In this document: piece by piece, positions 55,971 to 64,000 of the stretch
Numbering within the stretch: position 1 is the stretch's first letter
Layout: each line of letters opens with the position of its first letter
NCBI RefSeq assembly: GCF_000827125.1
Contig: NZ_CP010311.1
Span: forward strand, 2,811,001 to 2,875,000
Length of the DNA: 64,000 bases
Source of the DNA: Geoalkalibacter subterraneus
GTDB taxonomy: Bacteria > Desulfobacterota > Desulfuromonadia > Desulfuromonadales > Geoalkalibacteraceae
Reading direction: 5' to 3'
Made by a program: the position numbers and the translations under genes
Notes under the pieces: model-generated
The model's database searches: none
Told to the model about the DNA's origin: nothing
The model's input: only the letters and a program-made list of their open reading frames with translations

Positions 55971-57938
55971 ATGAGTCCAGAGCGCAAGCCCATGTGGCGA
56001 TGGCTTATGATCCCGGCAGCATTGGCAGGCATGTTCATGATGTTCGCCTGCACCTCGCCTGGAACCGGTTCCCGTGAGGGCAAAACCTGTTTGGACTGCC
56101 ACGAGCAATACCGCGACCAGTACAACCAGGGAGTGGTTCATCAACCGGTGGCGCGAGGCGACTGCGCCGGCTGTCACCGTCGACATGGATTGATCGGCGG
56201 TGCATTTCTTCATGTCGAAGGAGCCAAGATGTGTTTCCGCTGCCATCAGGAGTTCGCCCAGGACCTGGGGCGTGCCAGATCTCTGCACCCTCCTGTTGAG
56301 CAGGGCAATTGTCAGCAGTGTCACGAGCACCATAACGGTCCCCATGCCGACCTGCTGAAAACACCCGAGAAGGATCTGTGCTTTACCTGCCATGACGCAG
56401 CGCTCTTCACCCGTGCTTTCGTCCACAAGCCGATGGAAGACAGCTGCCGCACCTGCCACAGCACGCACGGCGCCCCCGCCGCCGCTCTACTTCAGGAAGA
56501 AGAGCAGACCCTCTGCGCAAGATGCCACAGCGTCAGCGATCGCGGTTTCAAACAGACCCATGCCGATTATCCGGTTGTCGATACCTGCTCCGACTGTCAT
56601 GCGGTCCATTCCGCGGACAACGCCGCGCTTCTCAAAAGCCACACCCATCAACCCATGGCGGGGCGAAACTGCGAAAGCTGCCACAATTCGCCCAACGCAT
56701 CCTCTGCGTTTGCCTTGGAGAAGCGCGACAGCGCCCTGTGCTACCAATGCCATCAGGACCGCCGTTCGGCTTTTTCCTCTGCGGAAGCACATGCGCCGGT
56801 GGCCGAAGGGAAATGTGAGAGCTGTCACACGCCCCACGCCTCCGAACAAGTTGGCCTGATTCGCACGTCGCCTGACCAGCTCTGTTTTGAGTGCCACCAG
56901 TTCACCCGCTTTGGGCCACAGCCCCCGGACCAGGAGATTCCGGCCGGAGGAAGCACCCATGCCCCGGCGCGCGATGGTGACTGCCTGAGCTGCCATGTGC
57001 CGCACATTGCCGAAGCAGGACGCAGCGCCCTGCTGAACAGCGCCCCGGATTCACTCTGTTTTGAGTGCCACCGGGAGCAGACCGCAAACAAGCGGGTTGC
57101 CCACCAGCCGGCGCGCGACGGCGACTGTCACTACTGTCATACTCCCCACGAAAGCAATGGCCCGGGCCTGCTGGCAAAGCCGCAACGCCATCTGTGCGCC
57201 GAATGCCATGCATCCGTCGAAGAAACACTTGGGCTTCCAAGCCTTCACCGACCCTTTGTTTCAGGCGACTGTTCGTCCTGTCACGACCCTCACGGGGCAA
57301 ACCTCAAGAACCTTCTCCGTGGGCGCGGGGCGGACTCCTGCGCCGAATGTCACGGAACCATCGAGACCGAGCGCAGGCTTGCCAACCGGCATCAGCCGTT
57401 CACCGAAGGACGCTGCGATTTGTGCCATCTGCCCCACGGCAGCAACGAGGCCTTTCTGCTTGCCGGCAGCGCCAGTGAGCTGTGCATCGACTGCCACAGG
57501 GACTATCGCGTTAAGCCCGACACCCCCGAGGCCCATGCAAACTGCACGGTCTGTCATCATGCCCACGGCAATGGGGAACCCAGCTTCCAGCTTCGCGAGC
57601 AACCCGATCTCTGCCTCACCTGCCACGAAGTGAACCGCTACTGGAGCGACGGCGTCGGACACGCACCCGCGGTCAATGGTGAATGCAACCGGTGTCACGA
57701 CCCTCATGCCCCACAGAATAGCCCGGCCGGTAAGCGCAATATCTCACTGTGCGCCCAATGCCACGACACTTCGGAGAGTGCCCTGTCGGGATCGCACCGG
57801 GGGATCAAACCCGGCCCCGGGAGCTGCCTGAACTGCCATGACCCGCACGGAGGCCCCGATGCCTCCCTGACGCTTCCAGTCAAGCATGCGCCGTTTTCAG
57901 AAGGCAACTGCACACCCTGCCACCCGGGAGGGCTTTAA
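55971..57938 (+). CDS. 26-haem cytochrome c lipoprotein
   Basis: A 655-residue lipoprotein (AALAGMFMMFAC). I count 26 CXXCH sites from CLDCH to CTPCH, alternating between CHDPH/CHTPH-type sites preceded by HAP/HQP...GDC and plain sites (LCFECH, LCAECH). This gives a repeat of about 45-50 residues with two haems each, the doubled-CXXCH architecture. The lipid anchor suggests outer-membrane attachment. The start is two bases after the isomerase stop. It is likely the long electron wire of the conduit. Confidence 0.94.
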   Translation: MSPERKPMWRWLMIPAALAGMFMMFACTSPGTGSREGKTCLDCHEQYRDQYNQGVVHQPVARGDCAGCHRRHGLIGGAFLHVEGAKMCFRCHQEFAQDLGRARSLHPPVEQGNCQQCHEHHNGPHADLLKTPEKDLCFTCHDAALFTRAFVHKPMEDSCRTCHSTHGAPAAALLQEEEQTLCARCHSVSDRGFKQTHADYPVVDTCSDCHAVHSADNAALLKSHTHQPMAGRNCESCHNSPNASSAFALEKRDSALCYQCHQDRRSAFSSAEAHAPVAEGKCESCHTPHASEQVGLIRTSPDQLCFECHQFTRFGPQPPDQEIPAGGSTHAPARDGDCLSCHVPHIAEAGRSALLNSAPDSLCFECHREQTANKRVAHQPARDGDCHYCHTPHESNGPGLLAKPQRHLCAECHASVEETLGLPSLHRPFVSGDCSSCHDPHGANLKNLLRGRGADSCAECHGTIETERRLANRHQPFTEGRCDLCHLPHGSNEAFLLAGSASELCIDCHRDYRVKPDTPEAHANCTVCHHAHGNGEPSFQLREQPDLCLTCHEVNRYWSDGVGHAPAVNGECNRCHDPHAPQNSPAGKRNISLCAQCHDTSESALSGSHRGIKPGPGSCLNCHDPHGGPDASLTLPVKHAPFSEGNCTPCHPGGL

Positions 57939-57941
57939 ACG

Positions 57942-59123
57942 ATGAAAAACATCAGGTTTTCCATTCATACCGGATTGTTCGTCCTGCTGCTGGTGGTTGT
58001 CTCCACTCCGGCTGTTGCACAAAACTGTTTTAACTGCCACGACAGAAGCGCCTTCACAGACAAATTCGTCCACTCCCCGGTACGCGAGGGAGATTGCAGC
58101 CTGTGCCACAACCCCCATGTCGCGCGCCACGAAGGCCTTCTGCACCAGGCCGAAGCGCAGCTGTGTCAGCAGTGCCACCAGGATCAGCAACGGCAGATGG
58201 CTGAGAACGCCTACCTGCATCCGCCCGTACGGCAAGGACGCTGCAGCCAGTGCCATGATCCCCATGCCGCTCCCAACGCAGCGCTGCTGCCGCAGCAAGG
58301 CAGCGCGCTGTGCTTCAGCTGCCATGATGAGATGCAGCGGGATTTCAAGTTCAGCCATCAACCCTTCCGGCAGGGGCAGTGCTCGACCTGCCATGCATCC
58401 CACGGTGCCGAGGACACGCGCCTGTTGAAAAAGGACGGAACTCAACTATGCCTCGACTGCCATCGCACCGGTTCCGCCTGGAGTCGGAAACACCTCGGCC
58501 GCAAGGCAGCAGAGATGGACTGCCTGTCCTGCCATCACCCGCATGGCAGCGATTCACGCCTGATGCAGCGGGCGGTTCAACACGAACCCTTCTCGCAAAA
58601 GCAGTGCTCAAACTGCCATGACCGCGACACGCAAAGCAGCGACGTCTGCCTCGGCTGTCACCAGGACACTCTGCCGTCATTCAATCACATTCACAGCCAT
58701 CTCGGCATCGCCGGTGCTGGAAACGCCTGCACGACCTGTCATAACCCTCACACCGGCGACCGTCAGGGGCTTCTCCCGGCCAATGTCGGCAACGTCTGTC
58801 GGGATTGCCACAGCGCAACCTTTGACACGCGCGACCGAATGCTGCACAAGCATCCAGGCTGGAACAACTGCACCGACTGCCACGACCTCCACGGCGCCGA
58901 CAATCCCGGCATGCTCAAAAACGAAGGCAACGCATGCGCCGACTGCCACAAGCGCCACGCGGCCTTCTCGCATCCGATGGGTGACAAGGCACCCGACCCG
59001 CGTGACGGCCGCCCTATGACCTGCGAAACCTGCCATGACGCCAACACGGGGACCATGTACCAGCACTTCCTGCGGGGCAGCGGCGAACGCGGCCTGTGCA
59101 TCCAGTGCCACCAGGATTATTAA
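57942..59123 (+). CDS. 16-haem cytochrome c
   Basis: A 393-residue secreted protein (signal ends VVSTPAVAQ). Sixteen CXXCH sites run from CFNCH to CIQCH in the same alternating doubled pattern as the preceding 26-haem protein, to which it is clearly related. It lacks a lipobox, so it is soluble or periplasmic, or peripheral. It starts three bases after the previous stop. Confidence 0.94.
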   Translation: MKNIRFSIHTGLFVLLLVVVSTPAVAQNCFNCHDRSAFTDKFVHSPVREGDCSLCHNPHVARHEGLLHQAEAQLCQQCHQDQQRQMAENAYLHPPVRQGRCSQCHDPHAAPNAALLPQQGSALCFSCHDEMQRDFKFSHQPFRQGQCSTCHASHGAEDTRLLKKDGTQLCLDCHRTGSAWSRKHLGRKAAEMDCLSCHHPHGSDSRLMQRAVQHEPFSQKQCSNCHDRDTQSSDVCLGCHQDTLPSFNHIHSHLGIAGAGNACTTCHNPHTGDRQGLLPANVGNVCRDCHSATFDTRDRMLHKHPGWNNCTDCHDLHGADNPGMLKNEGNACADCHKRHAAFSHPMGDKAPDPRDGRPMTCETCHDANTGTMYQHFLRGSGERGLCIQCHQDY

Positions 59124-59152
59124 AAATGTACCCGGTTGAGGGAGAAGAATCG

Positions 59153-60040
59153 ATGAAACACCTCAAGCACTTCTTGTTTATGATCACCGCTGGCCTGCTG
59201 AGCCTCGCACTCGCGGGACCTGCCATCGCAGAAGGTCCCTGGAAGTTCTCGCAACAGCTTCCGGCCCGCGACGCAGGCATTGTTCTTGAGCGCCCCATGG
59301 CCGTCACAATCGATGAGCAGACTCGTCGCTACTATGTGGTCGATGCAGGGCGCTCGCAACTGGTCTCCTTCAATCAGGACGGAACCCTTCATGCCGCCTT
59401 CAATGCAGGCGGCCGCCTCGATCGGCCCATCGCCATGGCGCGCAGCCGCAACGGCACACTCTGGGTCGTCAACCGCGGCACCAACGAACTGCTTCACATC
59501 AACGTCGCCCGACAGGAAGTCAACGGTTATTCCATCAACTATCCGGATGGAACCCCGGCTTTTCCTGCCGGTGTTGCCGTTGATGAAAAAGACCGCCTCT
59601 TCATTCTTGACGGCAAGAGAGGCGCCGTCCTCCTGATGGACGACAACCTCAAGATTTCACGGCAATTTGCCGGAGAAAACAATTTCCAGGGATTTAACGA
59701 TTTTGTTCTGAAGCCTGACGGTCTTTGGGCGCTGGAGGCAAGTGCCCGCAAGGTTTACCATTTTTCCATGGATGGCACCCTTGTTAAGGTGATACAATTA
59801 TCGGGATTGGAGTTTCCGGTGGCACTGGAGTTGGACGCCGGAGGGCAGATATACGTTCTGGACCGCCGCACAGGAGTCATCACCGCATTCGGTCGCGACG
59901 GTGCGAAAAGGTTTGACTTTCTCGGGAAAGGCAAACGCCACGGACAGGTCTGGAACGGCACGGATCTGCTGTTTGACTGGTCGGGGCGTCTTTGCGTCGC
60001 AGATGAAGGCAGCGGTCAGATTGAAATACTGACCCGTTGA
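59153..60040 (+). CDS. secreted NHL beta-propeller protein
   Basis: A 295-residue protein. The signal peptide ends ALAGPAIAEG. Blades include RPMAVTIDEQTRRYYVVDAG, RPIAMARSRNGTLWVVNRG, FPAGVAVDEKDRLFILDGK, FNDFVLKPDGLWALEAS, FPVALELDAGGQIYVLDR and LLFDWSGRLCVADEG: six, a complete propeller. GGGAGAAG precedes the ATG at 59153. Its position directly before the OmcS-like gene suggests a dedicated chaperone or adhesin for the filament subunit (inference). Confidence 0.88.
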   Translation: MKHLKHFLFMITAGLLSLALAGPAIAEGPWKFSQQLPARDAGIVLERPMAVTIDEQTRRYYVVDAGRSQLVSFNQDGTLHAAFNAGGRLDRPIAMARSRNGTLWVVNRGTNELLHINVARQEVNGYSINYPDGTPAFPAGVAVDEKDRLFILDGKRGAVLLMDDNLKISRQFAGENNFQGFNDFVLKPDGLWALEASARKVYHFSMDGTLVKVIQLSGLEFPVALELDAGGQIYVLDRRTGVITAFGRDGAKRFDFLGKGKRHGQVWNGTDLLFDWSGRLCVADEGSGQIEILTR

Positions 60041-60062
60041 CAGATCTTCGAATGGTACCGCG

Positions 60063-61187
60063 ATGGACAGGACCACCGAAATGAAACCTGAATTGATAGG
60101 ATCCAGTCGGGACCTCCCTTTTTCGAGAGGTCCCAAGACCTGCAATTTTCTCCTGCTTCTTTTTCTGCTTTCCCTTGTTTCGGCACCCGGGATGGTCTGG
60201 TCTGCCGTTCGCGGACATTGCTCTTCCTGCCATACGATGCATCACAGCCAGGACGGAAGGGCCTTGAGTCAATGGGGAGAGGAGGGGCCGTACCAGGCCC
60301 TGCTGACCACCGATTGCGCGGGCTGCCACATGGGCGTCAACAGCGGCGGGGAGACTCCGTTCGTCATCTCTGCGACCGAACCCTCTTACCAAATGACAGG
60401 AACCGAAGCGGGCACCAACACCCTGGCAGGCGGAAATTTCTTCTGGGTAGCCAGCACCGGCATGGATTCACGCGGCCACAATGTCGAGGGGTTGACCGCC
60501 CCGGACAGTTCCCTCCCTTCGCCCCCGGGATTCGACGGATCCCAGGCAGCCGCCGATGGAAGCATACCGGCCGGCGGAAGCTGGCCCAACGGCCGCCAGG
60601 TAGGCTGTGCGGGGACATACGGCTGCCACGGCACCCACAGCGAAACTCATCCGGTTGCCGCTGTCAAGGGAGGGCACCATCAGGGGCGTGGAGGAGCAAT
60701 CACCTCCCCCGGGTCTGAACCTGCCGGGGGGTATCGCATGCTGGTGGGCATCGCCGGCTACGAAGACCCGCTGTGGGAATATAGTGTCGATGCCGGCAGC
60801 CACAACCAGTACAAGGGTGCAGATGGAACCCGGGACGATTCTACCATAAGCTCCCTCTGCATTCGCTGCCACGGCAAGTTTCATGACCAGGGAAGTATCG
60901 GCAGATGGATCCGCCATCCGGTTGACTATGACATGGCCAACTCGGCCGCCGACTCCGAAGTCCGGGGCTACGGCGGCGACACCAACCAGTATCAACCCGC
61001 GGTCCCCGTGGCCAGCTTCGATGTTTCCCGCCCCTTGAGCCAGGTCAGCATGCAAGGCGGGGAAGCCATCGTAACCTGCCTGAGCTGCCATCGGGCCCAT
61101 GGTTCTCCCTACGACAAGATGATGCGCTTTAATTATGCAGGCTCCCTCGGAGACGGTTGCATCGTGTGTCACACCTCAAAGGACTGA
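60063..61187 (+). CDS. OmcS-like hexahaem-site extracellular cytochrome
   Basis: A 374-residue secreted protein. Hydrophobic signal at about 27-48, cleavage near WSA. The architecture follows OmcS: CSSCHTMHHS (site 1, C53), CAGCH (C85), GGNFFWV then GHN, a third site, GGYRMLVGIAGYE, LCIRCH (C266), RHPVDYD, CLSCHRAHGSPYDKMMRFN (C339) and terminal CIVCHTSKD (C366). In OmcS site 3 is a normal CXXCHDPHG. Here it is C182-AGTYG-CH, a CX5CH spacing, followed by GTH. OmcS polymerises into conductive filaments, so this is the candidate filament subunit. ATG 60081 is an alternative start. Confidence 0.85.
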   Translation: MDRTTEMKPELIGSSRDLPFSRGPKTCNFLLLLFLLSLVSAPGMVWSAVRGHCSSCHTMHHSQDGRALSQWGEEGPYQALLTTDCAGCHMGVNSGGETPFVISATEPSYQMTGTEAGTNTLAGGNFFWVASTGMDSRGHNVEGLTAPDSSLPSPPGFDGSQAAADGSIPAGGSWPNGRQVGCAGTYGCHGTHSETHPVAAVKGGHHQGRGGAITSPGSEPAGGYRMLVGIAGYEDPLWEYSVDAGSHNQYKGADGTRDDSTISSLCIRCHGKFHDQGSIGRWIRHPVDYDMANSAADSEVRGYGGDTNQYQPAVPVASFDVSRPLSQVSMQGGEAIVTCLSCHRAHGSPYDKMMRFNYAGSLGDGCIVCHTSKD

Positions 61188-61221
61188 GCGGCCGGTTCCT
61201 GAACTGCAACGAGGAATGTCC

Positions 61222-62610
61222 ATGATCGTTTTTAAAATAGACCGACATTTTTTACGGCGGGTTGCGGCACAAGCCCTCGCCCTTCTGTTCCTGGCCTCCG
61301 CTGGATATGCCGGACCCTATCGGGAGTCAGCCCACGGCGACGGGGATGAAGGCGTTCACCGCCTGGTCCCCGGGGTCTCCTCTCCCGGACCCTATATAAC
61401 CGGCAACTGCGCCCATTGCCATGAACAGCACGCGAGCATGGGAGGTCAGGAGCCTGTTCCCCAAAACGGCGGGCCCTCCCCGTTCGCACTTTTCGCACCG
61501 CCATTCGATTCCGCGCGGCGCTTTGCACCTTACCAGATGGAAGATGTTTTCTGCTTTTACTGCCACAGCGGCGCGTCATCGCTGCAACGCTCTGCCTCCC
61601 TGATGGAAAACTACGATTACAGCCGCAACTTCGGAGGGCTGACCGGCGGCCCCAACAACGTCCTTGAGGCATTCAATCAGCCTCTTGCCGGCCTGTCCGC
61701 CTCCTACCACAATCTGTACGATATCTGGAATCATTCCCAGAGATTCAACTTCTTCAAGTCCAACTCCACGCCCTGCAGCGCCTGTCACAATGCACACCGC
61801 GCCCGGCAGAATCGCGAACACCCTCAAAATCCTGATTTTACCGCCATTTCTCTCCCCACCGACCACGAAAGCCTGTGGGGAGATGATGCGGGCGAAACCA
61901 TGGCAGCCTATAACGGTGAATACGAACATCCGCTTTATGCCGGACCCTCAGGCGGCCGTGAACCCGCTGGTGTCGGCGCCGCTCTTGCCAACGGCTCGCA
62001 GGTGCCGGACTATAATCGTTTCTGCCTCGACTGCCACGCCGAACAGGTCTACAGCTCGACGTTATCCCGCCAGATCCCCCGCATCGACTGGACCACCACC
62101 GGCGGGGATACATATTCAGCCGGCGACAAGCATGGTCGCAACTCTTACACCAACGAAATTCTGGTTCAGGCCCCTTTTGATTCGGCTATGGGGCAGAATC
62201 GCGGTTTCGTTCTTTCCTGCCTCGACTGTCATGAACCCCACGGCGCCCCCAATGCCTATCTGATCCGCCGCGGTGTCAACGGTTCTGCACTGATGGGCCA
62301 GGTAACGGGAAGAGCGGCAGACAACAGTATGGGATATCTCTGCCGGCAATGCCACAAGGATGATGACGCACAATATGGCGGAGCTGTAAACAGTTGGCGT
62401 TTTGTACACCACGACTCACAGGAAGCACCCTATACGGCCTGGCAATGCGCGACCTGTCATCCGATGGGGGGCGGGACGGGAACGCAACCGCCGATCGGCT
62501 GCGGATACTGCCATGGCCACGGCATGACCATCGACAAGTCCACGCCGGGCACACTACCCAGTGGACAAACCATCCCCGCCCCCAACGGGGGAGCACGCAA
62601 GACTTTCTAG
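61222..62610 (+). CDS. 8-haem secreted cytochrome c
   Basis: A 462-residue protein with signal peptide ending SAGYAG and eight haem sites: CAHCH, CFYCH, CSACH, CLDCH, CLDCH, CRQCH, CATCH, CGYCH. Haem density is low, with long loops rich in Tyr, Asn and Gly, as in extracellular Geobacter cytochromes. The first site GNCAHCHEQHASMGG and SCLDCHEPHGAPNAYLIRRG echo filament-type proteins. ATG 61222 is 7 bases after GAGG. It lies 34 bases after the OmcS-like gene. It may be a second surface subunit or a terminal reductase. Confidence 0.9.
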   Translation: MIVFKIDRHFLRRVAAQALALLFLASAGYAGPYRESAHGDGDEGVHRLVPGVSSPGPYITGNCAHCHEQHASMGGQEPVPQNGGPSPFALFAPPFDSARRFAPYQMEDVFCFYCHSGASSLQRSASLMENYDYSRNFGGLTGGPNNVLEAFNQPLAGLSASYHNLYDIWNHSQRFNFFKSNSTPCSACHNAHRARQNREHPQNPDFTAISLPTDHESLWGDDAGETMAAYNGEYEHPLYAGPSGGREPAGVGAALANGSQVPDYNRFCLDCHAEQVYSSTLSRQIPRIDWTTTGGDTYSAGDKHGRNSYTNEILVQAPFDSAMGQNRGFVLSCLDCHEPHGAPNAYLIRRGVNGSALMGQVTGRAADNSMGYLCRQCHKDDDAQYGGAVNSWRFVHHDSQEAPYTAWQCATCHPMGGGTGTQPPIGCGYCHGHGMTIDKSTPGTLPSGQTIPAPNGGARKTF

Positions 62611-62619
62611 GACCGGCGT

Positions 62620-64000
62620 ATGTATCTACCTCGTATACTTTTTGTACTTTGGGCCATTTTTACTCTCACCGGCTGTCTTGCGTCTTCTCCCGGGCGCAGT
62701 GCTGCGCCCTCGCCCGACCAGGCACTGACAACGACATACCTCTCTCATTCCGGGCCCTCAACGGTCGACACATCCTTCGTTCTCGACGACTTTGCGCTTC
62801 AATCGGAAGGAGAGTGGGTCCAACTGGGCATTGAATCAGTGACCGTCGATTCCAAACATCACCGCGCCCCTCAGCGCGCCCTTGGGCTTGCATCGCTGCC
62901 GCCAGCAGATTACGCAAAGATCCGTTTTCGTCTATCCCGCCTTAAGGTCGGCAGGTCTGTCATCCCCCCCTCGGAGGATTACAGAATCGTTGAACTGACA
63001 TTGTCCGAGCCGCTTAGACTGGAAGCCACCGACAGTAAGTGCCTTTTTCTCGACTGGTATCTTGCCGTAGATGAAAACGGCGGCGCCATGACGCCTGTTT
63101 TCAAGGCCTGGGGACAGGGGCAAACTCTGGGTGGGGATCTTCTTTTTGCAGCCTGTGACCAGATCAACACCATTTACGTCATACGCTCCGATATCAACGA
63201 GGTGGTTGCATCTTTCGGCATTCCTGGACCACTGGGAGAAATCGCCGTGGCTTCCGACAAGCGGCGCCTGCATGTCCTCAGCACCGGGGAGAGAAGCATT
63301 TTTACCTTCGATGCCCTCAATCTCCACTTGATCGATCGCATTCCTTTATCCCGCACGATGGAGCCTCGGCATCTGGTTCTTTCCGAAGACGCACGCTACG
63401 CATTCGTATCCGACGCCGCGACAGGCCAGGTTCTCAAGATTGATCTTGCCAGCGGCCATGTCGCACAACAGATTCGGATCGGTCACCGCCCGGAACGGAT
63501 CGCCTACGGATCCGGTTCTCCCGCACGCATTGCCGTGGTTGCACCCCGATCCCAGCAGGTTTTCATTCTTGACGCCAACTCCCTTCGCACCCGTATCATC
63601 GTTTCGGTCGGCATGAATCCAACCAGCGCCCTTTTCTTTGCCGGCGATCTTTATGTCGCAGAACAGGCTTCCCAGACCGTTTCCATCTACGAAGAAGCCA
63701 GCGGACGGCAACAGTCCTCCATCAATGTCGGCTTTCAGCCGGACTACCTGCTGGCCCTCTCGGACCGCAAGGTCCTGGTCAGCAATGCCGGCGAGCAGAG
63801 TCTCTCCGTGCTTGTCCCCGATCAGGCCACATCTTTTCGAACCATCCGCGCCGGGAGCAACCCGACCACTCTCGCAAAATCAGAGACCCGCCAACTGCTT
63901 TATGTCGCCAACCGCAGTAAAAACCGTATCACCGTCATTGATCTGGCCTCAGAAAAAATTGAACAAGAGATTGAACTGGGGGGCATGCCTTTTTCCCTCG
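62620..64000 (+). CDS. YVTN-type beta-propeller lipoprotein, partial at window edge
   Basis: Open from ATG 62620 to the window end (460 codons, no stop). The lipoprotein signal ends FTLTGC. Residues about 20-190 are a non-repeating beta-rich region (VDTSFVLDDFALQSEGEWVQLGIESVTV). From about residue 195 there are YVTN-like blades (LGEIAVASDKRRLHVLSTGE, EPRHLVLSEDARYAFVSDAATGQVLKIDLASG, PTTLAKSETRQLLYVANRSKNRITVIDLAS). It is ten bases after the previous stop, so the operon continues beyond the window. Confidence 0.85.
   Translation, partial: MYLPRILFVLWAIFTLTGCLASSPGRSAAPSPDQALTTTYLSHSGPSTVDTSFVLDDFALQSEGEWVQLGIESVTVDSKHHRAPQRALGLASLPPADYAKIRFRLSRLKVGRSVIPPSEDYRIVELTLSEPLRLEATDSKCLFLDWYLAVDENGGAMTPVFKAWGQGQTLGGDLLFAACDQINTIYVIRSDINEVVASFGIPGPLGEIAVASDKRRLHVLSTGERSIFTFDALNLHLIDRIPLSRTMEPRHLVLSEDARYAFVSDAATGQVLKIDLASGHVAQQIRIGHRPERIAYGSGSPARIAVVAPRSQQVFILDANSLRTRIIVSVGMNPTSALFFAGDLYVAEQASQTVSIYEEASGRQQSSINVGFQPDYLLALSDRKVLVSNAGEQSLSVLVPDQATSFRTIRAGSNPTTLAKSETRQLLYVANRSKNRITVIDLASEKIEQEIELGGMPFSL

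Overview
The window looks like chromosomal DNA of a dissimilatory metal-reducing or electroactive delta-proteobacterium (Desulfuromonadales/Geobacterales type). The evidence is high GC, about ten multihaem c-type cytochrome genes interleaved with NHL/YVTN beta-propeller proteins, an OmcS-like cytochrome, a Liv/indolepyruvate-oxidoreductase/phenylacetate-CoA ligase cluster, a long-form GAPDH and a short-type ThiC. No tRNA, rRNA or CRISPR array was recognised.

Layout. (1) 1-10.1 kb, minus strand: a cytochrome/propeller cluster (tetrahaem c; a cytochrome with about 19 haem sites; propeller lipoprotein; octahaem c; second propeller lipoprotein, cut by the window edge). Two insertions damage it. 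An IS21-family element (1055-3789) splits the octahaem gene and leaves a 6-bp target duplication. A Tn5/IS4-like element (4405-6799) whose transposase carries an N-terminal DruA/DUF4338 domain sits inside a GC-rich palindromic repeat. (2) 10.2-16.6 kb, minus strand: purE, purD, purH, a RACo-like ASKHA ATPase and alr; a 19-unit heptamer array abuts the alr start. (3) 16.8-22.3 kb, plus strand: cooT-like gene, thiED fusion, thiC, speD, ChaN-PDZ lipoprotein. (4) 22.4-30.7 kb: fba, gap, rpsU, DUF815 ATPase, hexahaem c7-type cytochrome, J-domain protein, rdgC-like gene, aat, with several intergenic repeats. (5) 30.7-39.4 kb: clpA-clpS (with aat, the N-degron pathway), a PAS remnant, OmpA-type lipoprotein, YkgJ-like protein, tmcAL, sfsA, serB. 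(6) 39.5-46.9 kb, plus strand: livH-iorA-iorB-livM-livG and one reading frame joining LivF to phenylacetate-CoA ligase. This looks like an aryl-acid uptake and activation operon without a binding protein. (7) 47.1-64 kb, plus strand: a compact cluster of thirteen genes running off the window.

Region 7 is the most interesting part. It encodes a propeller-SPOR protein, a 12-haem cytochrome, a 700-residue outer-membrane barrel candidate, three small CsgG/TolB-N-like proteins, a parvulin-type isomerase, a 26-haem lipoprotein, a 16-haem cytochrome, a propeller, an OmcS-like six-site cytochrome, an 8-haem cytochrome and a YVTN lipoprotein. My reading is a complete trans-outer-membrane electron conduit plus assembly machinery for an extracellular cytochrome filament. 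The OmcS-like subunit has an unusual CX5CH third haem site. The damaged cluster at the left end has a similar parts list and may be a decaying second system.
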